From: Burkholderiales bacterium
GTDB taxonomy: Bacteria > Pseudomonadota > Gammaproteobacteria > Burkholderiales > SG8-41
Length of the DNA: 17,235 nucleotides
Assembly (NCBI GenBank): GCA_019746155.1
Contig: JAIESJ010000098.1
Span: 1-17,235, forward strand
Direction of reading: 5' to 3'
The notes under the pieces are model-generated. The model saw nothing but the letters and a program-made list of their open reading frames with translations. It was not told the DNA's origin and did no database searches. The translations under genes were made by a program, and so were the position numbers. This document shows, in pieces, positions 7,038-14,641 of this stretch (its first letter is position 1; each line of letters begins with the position of its first letter).

Positions 7038-7916
7038 TCAGGCGGCCTTCCTGCCGAGCGCCAGGCAGCGAATGCCCGTAGGGTAGGAAAACCAGTTTCC
7101 CAGAACCCGCTCCACGGCGACGGCAAGTTTAAGCAATCCGCTTGAAGACGTATCCGACGCCTGGGCTTTGACGAGGGCGTTGGGATCTTCCTGGCCCTGC
7201 TGGCGCTGGTTGCGGCGCTTTACCATGGCAAAGGCGGAATAGAGAAAAAAACCAAGATGAGACTGCCGTTCGACGGAAAATCCCGCTTTCCGCAATTTAG
7301 CTGCCAGTTCGACCATGTCGTATCGGCGAAAATGTTTTAACGCCCTGTCGTAGGCATCGTAGAGATGCGGGCCTGCCGGCACCTCGATCACAGCGATCCC
7401 GCCCGGCTTAAGGATTCGATGAACTTGCACCAAAGCCGAGAGATCATCCTCGATATGTTCCAGGACATTAAGCATGACGACGGCATCGAAAGAGTCAGAG
7501 GGCAGCGGGCACTGCAGCAGGTCAAAGCGGAGCAGCGGAACAGAAGGCAATTCCTTGGCCAGCCTGTATAGCGGCTCTCGCACCACATCGGCCCCGACAA
7601 TCGTTGCATCGGGCAGTGCCAGTTTCATTTTTTTCAGCATGAAACCGGACGAACATCCTATTTCCAGAATGCAAGGCGTTTTTGTGCTCAAATTGGCCTG
7701 AAGCTGCCGTAAAGCATCATTGCGGGAAGCAACATCGATCGGATGAGACTCCCCGGCTGCCTCTTCGTGCAAAGCGGTCAGATCATCCGACCAGCCGGCG
7801 AAATTTTCACTGTATTCGAGGACCGGAACGATTTGCTGGCCCAGGCGAAATCCGCCGCCAACCCACTCGGGAGAACTCGTGGCATTAAGTGGCGGCGATA
7901 ATTTGAAGGACAGCAT
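7038..7916 (-). CDS. Class I SAM-dependent methyltransferase
   Basis: A 292-aa protein with a class I methyltransferase core: motif I LEIGCSSGF (84-92), the acidic strand-2 end VGAD (D110), motif IV region DAVVMLNVLEHIED (144-157), the LKPGG loop (169-173) and a following HFRRYD (195-200). The first 80 residues are an N-terminal extension with no recognised motif. The final 60 may lie on the membrane face. The target is not evident. It sits between the polyprenyl-type GT2 (start overlaps its stop by one base, TAATG) and the GtrA gene, so it may methylate a lipid-linked sugar or a glycan intermediate. Confidence 0.88.
   Translation of the reverse strand: MLSFKLSPPLNATSSPEWVGGGFRLGQQIVPVLEYSENFAGWSDDLTALHEEAAGESHPIDVASRNDALRQLQANLSTKTPCILEIGCSSGFMLKKMKLALPDATIVGADVVREPLYRLAKELPSVPLLRFDLLQCPLPSDSFDAVVMLNVLEHIEDDLSALVQVHRILKPGGIAVIEVPAGPHLYDAYDRALKHFRRYDMVELAAKLRKAGFSVERQSHLGFFLYSAFAMVKRRNQRQQGQEDPNALVKAQASDTSSSGLLKLAVAVERVLGNWFSYPTGIRCLALGRKAA
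7046..7052 (-). promoter_or_regulatory. Ribosome-binding site supporting the TTG start of the GtrA gene
   Basis: The minus strand reads AGGAAGG, eight bases before TTG at 7037. It lies inside the 3' end of the methyltransferase gene and is the main reason to accept this non-ATG start. Confidence 0.55.
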
Positions 7917-8863
7917 TACGTCTCTGGACGGTCGAAATTGATTCTTTTGTCAACGATGTACATCGGCCGGCGTTTGACTTCGTCATAGATCCGCCCGATG
8001 TATTCCCCGATCAAACCCAAACCAAGCAGCTGCACCCCGGAGAAGAACGTCACAACCAATACCGTCGTCGGCAAGCCCGGAGTCAATTCCACCCCCAGCA
8101 GCTTCTGCAGCAGGTACCAGGCGCCGAGCAGGAAGCTGAACCCGGCCAGACCGAATCCGGCAAGCGACATGAGCTGGAGGGGTTTGCTGCTGAAACTGAT
8201 CAATCCATTTAGCCCTATTTTCAACGAGCCGGTAAGGCGATTGTAGTTACCGGTCCCTGCGAAACGTTCATCGCGGTCATACTCAATGAATGCCTGCCTG
8301 AACCCGACATATGCGACCAACCCGCGCAAAAATCCATGTGATTCGTTCAGCCGCCGCAGCTCTTCAATGACGCGGCGGGTCATAATGCGGAAGTCGCCGG
8401 TATTGCGGGGAATCTGAACATCGCTAAGCCGATTAATGGCCGCATAACCAAAATAGGAGATCAACCGCTTGACCAGCGTTTCGCCCTTCCGCGAGCGGCG
8501 TTTCGCATAGACGACCTCGTATCCTTCATGGAGTTTTGCATGGAGCTGCTCGATAAGCTCGGGCTGGTCCTGCAGATCGACATCGATCACCACGCAGGTT
8601 TTGCCAGTGCAACTAAGAATGCCGGCCATCGTTGCAGCAGGCTGCCCAAACCGGCGCGAGAAAACGAGCAGCTTGATGCGCGGATTTCGATCGATCTCCT
8701 GAAAAATAACGTCTTCGGTCCTGTCTGGTGACGGATCCAGCGCAAAGACGATCTCGTATGACACCCCCATCTTAGCCATTACCTGCTCCGTCCTGCCAAG
8801 AAACGGGCGGATATTGGCTTCTTCGCGATAAACGGGTACGACGATCGATAGATCTACTGACAT
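7916..8863 (-). CDS. Polyprenyl-phosphate glycosyltransferase (GT2, GtrB/DPM synthase type)
   Basis: A 315-aa GT2 enzyme. The N-terminal GT-A domain has SIVVPVYREEANI (6-18), the metal-binding DVD in VVIDVDLQDQPELI (D94, D96), and NTGDFRIM (D157 as possible base). Two C-terminal transmembrane helices (about 228-255 and 266-290) follow SSKPLQLMSL, which is typical of GtrB, ArnC and dolichol-phosphate mannose synthase relatives. Such enzymes transfer a sugar from a nucleotide donor to undecaprenyl phosphate at the inner membrane. An upstream TTG at 8878 is possible, but ATG 8863 gives the family N-terminus; neither has a clear ribosome site. With the methyltransferase and GtrA it forms a close three-gene unit. 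Confidence 0.9.
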   Translation of the reverse strand: MSVDLSIVVPVYREEANIRPFLGRTEQVMAKMGVSYEIVFALDPSPDRTEDVIFQEIDRNPRIKLLVFSRRFGQPAATMAGILSCTGKTCVVIDVDLQDQPELIEQLHAKLHEGYEVVYAKRRSRKGETLVKRLISYFGYAAINRLSDVQIPRNTGDFRIMTRRVIEELRRLNESHGFLRGLVAYVGFRQAFIEYDRDERFAGTGNYNRLTGSLKIGLNGLISFSSKPLQLMSLAGFGLAGFSFLLGAWYLLQKLLGVELTPGLPTTVLVVTFFSGVQLLGLGLIGEYIGRIYDEVKRRPMYIVDKRINFDRPET

Positions 8864-8877
8864 GGGGAAAAATTTCA

Positions 8878-8883
8878 ATTATA
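8878..8883 (-). promoter_or_regulatory. Possible -10 box for the GT2-methyltransferase-GtrA unit
   Basis: The minus strand reads TATAAT about 15 bases before the ATG at 8863, in a clearly AT-rich stretch. No good -35 hexamer was found at 16-18 bases, and the leader would be very short. A second TATAAT lies at 8945-8940. The call rests mainly on base composition and position. Confidence 0.25.
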
Positions 8884-8920
8884 AAATTTCAGAGCCGTTG
8901 GTTTCATGAGCAAGCATGCA

Positions 8921-8955
8921 AAAAAGTGTGATTGTCTTGATTATAAACACTTTTT
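8921..8955 (-). terminator. Weak hairpin with a U-rich arm after the large membrane protein genes
   Basis: AAAAAGTGT (8921-8929) and ACACTTTTT (8947-8955) are perfect 9-bp inverted repeats with a 17-nt loop. In minus-strand RNA the 3' arm ends in a run of U. The stem is AT-rich with only a 4-bp GTGT/ACAC core, so it would be a weak, possibly bidirectional, terminator. It lies in the 159-nt gap between the membrane protein pair and the GT2 unit. Confidence 0.35.
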
Positions 8956-9022
8956 ATGAATCGCATGAATAAAAATGGTGTCTCCGTTGCTGACACAGCC
9001 AGCGGCAACCAGATACTCAAAA

Positions 9023-11275
9023 TCATTTGCCTTCAATTCCACCTGACCGAGACTGCCGCGAGATCTCGTCCCCCGAACGCAATAGAACGCAGCGCATTCC
9101 GATTAACATCGTTCTTGGGTCCCGCATCGCATGCGACGTGGTATCTGGCGTGTCGTCTGACCAAATTCGTATCTCGTTCAATCCTTGCTTCAGGGAAACA
9201 GAAATTTCGTATCGTTGTTTTTTTCCAACCTCCAATGTCTGTATGTTGCCGCCGTCGCTTATCCGCATTTTCGGGATTTGCCCGGATCTGGTGCTGGGTC
9301 CAGGACCCAGATCGGCAACCAACACCACCCGGGCGGCGCTGGCCATCGCGACCCGCATTACCACTGGCCGATTTTCTATCCATGTAAATATCTTGCCACC
9401 CTGGGACTCCAGACCATTCGGCGATGAAATACCCAGCAATGCGGGACGATCTGCCTTCAGCACGAAGGCCGCGATCTTCGAATTGCTCCATATTGGTTGC
9501 CCGTCAGCACAAGACTGATATTTGCTGTCTACTAAAATTATCTCCCCGGCACCAGGCGGCCGCTTTTTTGGCGCAGCCCTCTCCATAAAGCCTTCGAGGT
9601 GCTTCTGTGCCATATAACTAGTCAGGTTCAGCATAATAAGCGACTGGCTGCGAAGGAAATAGGTGGCCCACATGTTGGCCCGAGGGTCTTCCAGCGCGTT
9701 GTAAATGGGCCGGCTCGAGAACATTCCGAGATGTGCCCGCATTTCCCGGAATTCGCCTAAGGAACGATAGTCGGGATAGCCGGGATGCCAATAGTATGCG
9801 ACCGTCGTTCCACCGAAAATCGACAGCAAAAGCGCAATCATGGCACGACGAACTAAGACGGCCTTTCCATGAATGCCGCCCTTCGGAATACTCTGAATTC
9901 CCGCCAGGAGGTAGTAGGCAGTCACCCACCAGCCACTCACGGCAAATTTGTATGCCCCGTAGTCATACCGCTTCCGCCACAACATATAAACATATCCTGC
10001 AACCATCAAAAGAAAGAACGCCAGCAGATGATGGCCGTCCTTTTTCCTTATCGCCAATAAAATCCCCCGGACGAAAATCATGGCGACACCAATGCTGACC
10101 AACAGCAACAAGTTGGTTCTCGACTCGATGGCAGGAATCTCGAATCCGAAAAAATTTATGACGGACTCTCTTGCCATGAAAAGTTCCGGGAATGCACCCT
10201 CGCCTGGCCGGGCGCCGGATGACATTGCAAAAGTGGCCTGGTTGACGAAAAACTTCCAGAGGTGCTCAGCCATGGGCGCACAAAGAATTGCAGTTGCCAA
10301 CACTGCCACAATCGAAGCCCGCAGGATTTCACGTTTTTCTTCCGGCCGGTTAATCAAGGCGGCAACAACACATGCAAATGCCAGGAAGGCAGCTATGGGA
10401 GCCATCTCCGGGTAACTGTAAATTTCAGCCGCCACGAACAGCCCGATGAGCAAAGGCAAGCCGGCGCTTGCAGGACGGCCAACGAACCTGGCTGCAGTTA
10501 CGGCGGGCAGGATGGCCAGGAACAGAAAATTATCGAAGTTATTTGCCGAAAGGATACGGATGATCCAGTAGGAGGAAATGCAAAATAGGCCATAGATAAA
10601 TGCGCCCCGGCCTTCCTGGTTGTGGCTGCGCCAGACGTAGAGGCATGCCGAAGCGTAAGAGAAAGCGACGATGCCAAGGAAAAGATTTGCCGCCTGCTGA
10701 ACGTCCTGCGCGAGATTTGATTCGATAAGAGGAAACGCCAGATACCCGATCAAGGCCGGCGCGATGAATCGTGTGCCTGCAAGATGCGCTGCATATTGAT
10801 ACAGAGGCGCCAAGCCCCCCTCAAAACCGATCCTGTAATCATAGAGATATTGCGCAAAAGCAATATACGACCATCCGTCCAGGGCCGGACTGCCCGGGAA
10901 ATCCAGCAAGCCATAGTAAAACGCTCCGGCAAGCGGCACCATGCCAATCAGCGTGAGGGCAAGCGCATCGGGCAGCCATTGCCGCAATTTGTTCTCGTTA
11001 GCGGCATTTCGCATGCCGAACAGCATCAGGATCAACCCGGCTGGCCAGCCAAACCTTGCAATGCCGCTGGTCGTGAAGCCGTAGAAAACTGCGGTGCCGA
11101 TAACTACAGCATGCGCAGCCAGGCTGGCGACAGGCGACAGAAGATAATTCAAGTCACCCTTGACCGGACGGAGAAGGGTTTGAATCAATGCGCGCCCGCT
11201 GAAGTACAGGTAGGCGCACAGAAACATATAGGAAACGAAGCTAGTCGCGATGTCTGACAAGTTTGAGCCCCGCAA
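9023..11275 (-). CDS. Large polytopic membrane protein with C-terminal beta domain (putative GT-C-like transferase)
   Basis: A 750-aa protein of no recognised family. Residues 1 to about 495 contain roughly 12-14 hydrophobic segments; about 496-750 is soluble and probably periplasmic. In the loop after the fourth segment it has DGWSYIAFAQYLYDY (133-147), and a second motif YGAYK at 439-443; both recur at matching places in the neighbouring 768-aa protein. The early acidic loop and the size recall GT-C glycosyltransferases using lipid-linked sugars, but this is inference. The last 130 residues look like a beta-sandwich (NEIRI at 700-704, DPR at 719-721) resembling the C-terminal domain of the partial GT4 gene at 16658. 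Start uncertain: TTG 11275, TTG 11260 or ATG 11227, none with a strong ribosome site; the gene overlaps the upstream one. Confidence 0.75.
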   Translation of the reverse strand: MRGSNLSDIATSFVSYMFLCAYLYFSGRALIQTLLRPVKGDLNYLLSPVASLAAHAVVIGTAVFYGFTTSGIARFGWPAGLILMLFGMRNAANENKLRQWLPDALALTLIGMVPLAGAFYYGLLDFPGSPALDGWSYIAFAQYLYDYRIGFEGGLAPLYQYAAHLAGTRFIAPALIGYLAFPLIESNLAQDVQQAANLFLGIVAFSYASACLYVWRSHNQEGRGAFIYGLFCISSYWIIRILSANNFDNFLFLAILPAVTAARFVGRPASAGLPLLIGLFVAAEIYSYPEMAPIAAFLAFACVVAALINRPEEKREILRASIVAVLATAILCAPMAEHLWKFFVNQATFAMSSGARPGEGAFPELFMARESVINFFGFEIPAIESRTNLLLLVSIGVAMIFVRGILLAIRKKDGHHLLAFFLLMVAGYVYMLWRKRYDYGAYKFAVSGWWVTAYYLLAGIQSIPKGGIHGKAVLVRRAMIALLLSIFGGTTVAYYWHPGYPDYRSLGEFREMRAHLGMFSSRPIYNALEDPRANMWATYFLRSQSLIMLNLTSYMAQKHLEGFMERAAPKKRPPGAGEIILVDSKYQSCADGQPIWSNSKIAAFVLKADRPALLGISSPNGLESQGGKIFTWIENRPVVMRVAMASAARVVLVADLGPGPSTRSGQIPKMRISDGGNIQTLEVGKKQRYEISVSLKQGLNEIRIWSDDTPDTTSHAMRDPRTMLIGMRCVLLRSGDEISRQSRSGGIEGK

Positions 11276-13547
11276 ATTCTTTGGCTATTTGATATCGCCC
11301 CTCCAATGTATCAAAGCCGGCATTGATTCCGTACCAAAGGCCTCTTTGGGGAACAAAAGCGTTCAAATACAAAGGTGCTGCCAGGACCTCTTTGTCACCG
11401 ACAAAGACTTTAAGCGTTCGATCGAACCTGTCCAGGGCAACATCAAAATTCAGAGTTTCGCGAGATTTATAGGGGACTTCAATCCCGGTCTTTGGCGGCA
11501 CGCCCCATCGGTCATACCGGAAAAAAAGATAACCGGGCCGCGAAAATCCCACAGTCAGCAAATCAGCGTTCCCCACCGCGCCCGATATCAGCACCGGCAA
11601 ATATGGCGGGTAATATGTGGGCGGCTCCGCTATTTGAACGGCAAAGGCATATCTCTCCGGCGCCGTAAGTTCTTTCAGCAGGGCTAAAGCGGTTTCATAT
11701 TCCGCGCTTGAAGCGCGATAGATATAAAACGGGGGCGCTCCGAGAATCAGGTAACGCTGAAAGCTGCTGCTTGGCGGCTTGGCTGCCACCAATATTATGT
11801 CCCCGCCGGCAGGGCGTTCCGGCTTTGCCGGATTGGGCACAAAATCGGCCTTTGATATATTGGCACTCCAGATTTTGTTGTAGCGCGCCAGATAATGAAG
11901 CCAGCCGTTTACGTACCCGCCTTCCCACAGATCCAGATCATGCCACGCGATCCATACTGTTTGTTGCCTTAGCGAGTTGAAGGCGCGTTCGACTGATTGG
12001 AATGCCGGCGTCGCAATAAGGTAGCTTCCGCCTCTTTTTGTCTCATAGGCTCTATGGTGATCAAGCGGCAAAGTGGAATTTATTGCTGTCGCCGCCACCA
12101 GGAGTCCGCCGCTCAACGCCGCGAACAGCCCTGACAGGAAATTGATTTTCCGGGGAATGGTGCCTCGCAAAGCGCTGTACGTTACATAACAAGAGATTAA
12201 GAATAAAGGGGCAACCGTGTTGAGCAGCTTGTAGAATTGGTATGAATACCCTTGCCTGCCAAGTAAAAAAACGGCGAAAGGGACTATCATGAGCGCGCTG
12301 ATACCCAGGATGATCGCCCTTCTACCCGGTGCGCGTCTCGCAGAATACGTCAGCCCGATGAAGCTTACGATCATCAGTGTCTTGACAATGCCGTAACCGA
12401 TATATTTCACTTGGTTTGGGCTGAGCGCGCTTACCAGATCACCAAGCACCAGCCGGGCATACCCCTCTGCGGAAAAGGCCCAAGGATATATTTCGGACAG
12501 AACGCCCATGGTGGTGGTGCGGGCAAGCATGCCCGGCACGCGAACCATGAATATCGGATTTAAAGCGAAGGCAACAAAAGTTAACGCAACCAGGCTGATC
12601 AGCGTCGAATTGAGAACCGTTAAAGTGCTCCCGCTTTGTTTTGCGGCCACAACAGCAAAGAGCGCGCTCAAAAGAATAACGAGAACTGCCAGCGGGATTA
12701 ATTCTGTGTAGATTGATGCCAGTGTGCTGAATATCAGCGCGCCGCAGAACAGCACCCGCGCGCCCGGCTGCCGAAACAACATGTACGAAAGCACGGGGAA
12801 AAGAAGCAGGAAAGGCGTGCCCATAGATTGGGATAAGAAACTCTCCAGGGCAACCAACGTAGTGCCCGGGAGGACCGCCGAAAGCAGGGCAACGATATTG
12901 GCTGTGCCGCGCGGAAGGCCGATTGACTGCGCCAGAAAGGAGATCGAGAAAACCGTCAAAAACGGCCCGATATAGATGACAGGCATGAACGCGGTTTTCG
13001 CATCCGTGCCGCTCACCGCCATCGCCAAAGCATGAAACACGCTTTGACCTATCCGGTCAGCTTTAAAATATTCGGCCGTCTGTTGATACAAATTGGTCGC
13101 GCTCTCCGCGTGAAATCCAAAATCGAGGAAATACTGGGCTTGCGCAACATAGTTGTATTGATCGACCCACCCCTGCCCGACATACAAATCCGCGCCGGCG
13201 ATCAACAGGCCAATTGCATGGATAAAGTAGACCAATAAGGCAAAAAGCAGGGTTTGAAGCGGAAAAGTCTTAAAGGCTTGCCACCCGCGGCGACCGGCAA
13301 GGAAAAGAATGGCCCAACCGATCACAATCAGGATCAGAATCGGGATAACCGCGTCGCTTATTTTGAATCCGAGGTACAAAAGGTTCTGGGCAAAAATGAC
13401 CAGGAACGCAATGCCCAGGAACGGCGCCAAGAGCCATCGTTCCGGTGTCGCCGATTCGAAGGGTTGCAAAAGGAAATGACAGATCGGGATCCCGGCCAAT
13501 AATGGCAGCGTCAGGCATACAAAGATCAATTCGAGGGTAATCGACAC
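11241..13547 (-). CDS. Large polytopic membrane protein, paralogue of its downstream neighbour (putative GT-C-like transferase)
   Basis: A 768-aa protein with about 13 hydrophobic segments up to residue 490 and a soluble region of about 275 residues. The first large loop has DQYNYVAQAQYFLDF (129-143), the hydrophobic core has a YQFYK motif at 436-440, and the soluble part starts with AGGDIILV (580-587). All three align in order and spacing with the 750-aa protein encoded downstream. The last 100 residues (DVALDRFDRTLKVFVGDKEV region) suggest a beta-rich, lectin-like domain different from that of the paralogue. The function is not known; a lipid-linked-sugar transferase or polymerase is the best guess. 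The start is GTG at 13547, limited by an in-frame TAA nine bases upstream, with no clear ribosome site. Confidence 0.78.
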   Translation of the reverse strand: MSITLELIFVCLTLPLLAGIPICHFLLQPFESATPERWLLAPFLGIAFLVIFAQNLLYLGFKISDAVIPILILIVIGWAILFLAGRRGWQAFKTFPLQTLLFALLVYFIHAIGLLIAGADLYVGQGWVDQYNYVAQAQYFLDFGFHAESATNLYQQTAEYFKADRIGQSVFHALAMAVSGTDAKTAFMPVIYIGPFLTVFSISFLAQSIGLPRGTANIVALLSAVLPGTTLVALESFLSQSMGTPFLLLFPVLSYMLFRQPGARVLFCGALIFSTLASIYTELIPLAVLVILLSALFAVVAAKQSGSTLTVLNSTLISLVALTFVAFALNPIFMVRVPGMLARTTTMGVLSEIYPWAFSAEGYARLVLGDLVSALSPNQVKYIGYGIVKTLMIVSFIGLTYSARRAPGRRAIILGISALMIVPFAVFLLGRQGYSYQFYKLLNTVAPLFLISCYVTYSALRGTIPRKINFLSGLFAALSGGLLVAATAINSTLPLDHHRAYETKRGGSYLIATPAFQSVERAFNSLRQQTVWIAWHDLDLWEGGYVNGWLHYLARYNKIWSANISKADFVPNPAKPERPAGGDIILVAAKPPSSSFQRYLILGAPPFYIYRASSAEYETALALLKELTAPERYAFAVQIAEPPTYYPPYLPVLISGAVGNADLLTVGFSRPGYLFFRYDRWGVPPKTGIEVPYKSRETLNFDVALDRFDRTLKVFVGDKEVLAAPLYLNAFVPQRGLWYGINAGFDTLEGRYQIAKEFAGLKLVRHRD

Positions 13548-13603
13548 GTCGCGTTAGAAGCAGAAGATGGGCCGGAGGAGGCGCAACGCGCTAGAGGCCA
13601 TTT

Positions 13604-14641
13604 TTATTCTATGTCCGGGTTTTTGGCCGGTACGGCAGTTTTAAGCCGGTGGCAATGAAAATCAACCAAAGAGGAGACCAGCTCCCTGAATTTCATGTGC
13701 GGACTCCAGCCGAGCTGGCGTTTGGCCTTCTCACAATTTGCCACGATTGAAGGCCGATCGGTTTTTCTTGCCAGACGATTGTCTATAAAAACGTGCTCGT
13801 TCCAGCTCAGTCCCACGGCATCGAACGCGGCGCCGCACAAGTCCTGGATGGAATGCCCGATGCCGGACCCTATCACGAAGTCCCCGGGGTTCGGGTGCTG
13901 CAACGTCAGCCACATGGCTTGCACATAATCCCCAGCAAAACCCCAGTCGCGAATTACATCGAGGTTTCCCAAAGCGATCTTGCCTTTGGTCACAACAGGT
14001 TCGCCGCTCTCGTTTTTTAAATCTGATTCGTGAATCCCCAGCCCTATGCATGCGGCGCCGTAGGCAATTTTCTGCATCACATAATTCATCGGCCGGCGCA
14101 CGCTTTCATGATTGAACAGGATGCCGCAGGCGATGAACTGGCCGCGTTGATTTCGCAGCAACCCTGCTATCTGGTGTGCATAACATTTTGCCGCGGCATA
14201 AGGGCTGAGCGGCAGCAGCGGAACGGTTTCGTCGAGCGGACCGGATGCGGCGCCCCCGAACATCTCGCTCGATGATGCCTGGAAGATGCGCGCTTCGGGC
14301 AAAACCTGCCACGCCGCCTCAAACAGCTTTTGCGCCCCGAGCGCGTTGATCTCAGCGGTTTCCATCAGGCAGCGCCAGGATTCGTTTGGATTGGACTGGG
14401 CGGCAAGGTTATATATTTCGTCCGGCCTGGCGATCCTGATCGCCTCAGTCAAGGAATCGTAATCCCCCAAATCGCCGCAGAGCATTTTGACAGGCGAGAA
14501 AATTTCCTTGAACTCGGGATTTACGCCGGCAGGCCCCTTTCTGCAAAGGCCATAGACTTGATATCCCTTGGTCAACAATAACTCGGTCAGGTAACTCCCG
14601 TCCTGGCCGGTTATTCCGGTGATCAACGCCCGCTTGGCCAT
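13604..14641 (-). CDS. gmd: GDP-mannose 4,6-dehydratase family protein (possibly acting on GDP-heptose)
   Basis: A 345-aa extended SDR of GMD type. It has GITGQDGSYL (9-18), DEIYNLAAQS (74-83), SSSEMFGG with S125/E126, YAAAK (Y148, K152), NHESVRRP (177-184) and GNLDVIRDWGFAGDYV (225-240), the last very typical of GMD. These enzymes convert GDP-mannose to GDP-4-keto-6-deoxymannose. Differences from classic GMD include Ser in place of the usual Thr in the TSE triad and an altered segment after NHES.RR. With HddA/HddC-type genes nearby, a DmhA-like role on GDP-manno-heptose is plausible. The frame stays open to 14968, but ATG 14641 gives the correct N-terminus and a 19-bp overlap with the upstream GT4 gene. 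The longer start would add 109 residues unlike the family. Confidence 0.88.
   Translation of the reverse strand: MAKRALITGITGQDGSYLTELLLTKGYQVYGLCRKGPAGVNPEFKEIFSPVKMLCGDLGDYDSLTEAIRIARPDEIYNLAAQSNPNESWRCLMETAEINALGAQKLFEAAWQVLPEARIFQASSSEMFGGAASGPLDETVPLLPLSPYAAAKCYAHQIAGLLRNQRGQFIACGILFNHESVRRPMNYVMQKIAYGAACIGLGIHESDLKNESGEPVVTKGKIALGNLDVIRDWGFAGDYVQAMWLTLQHPNPGDFVIGSGIGHSIQDLCGAAFDAVGLSWNEHVFIDNRLARKTDRPSIVANCEKAKRQLGWSPHMKFRELVSSLVDFHCHRLKTAVPAKNPDIE

Noticed and set aside
8956..9518. Overlapping plus-strand frames opposite the end of the 750-aa protein
   Set aside because: Antisense frames in a GC-biased coding region, with no domain and no convincing ribosome site.
13548..13603. Short gap with CGCGTT/AACGCG inverted repeat
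   Set aside because: Only 6 bp matched over a 29-nt spacing; no promoter or terminator features were convincing.
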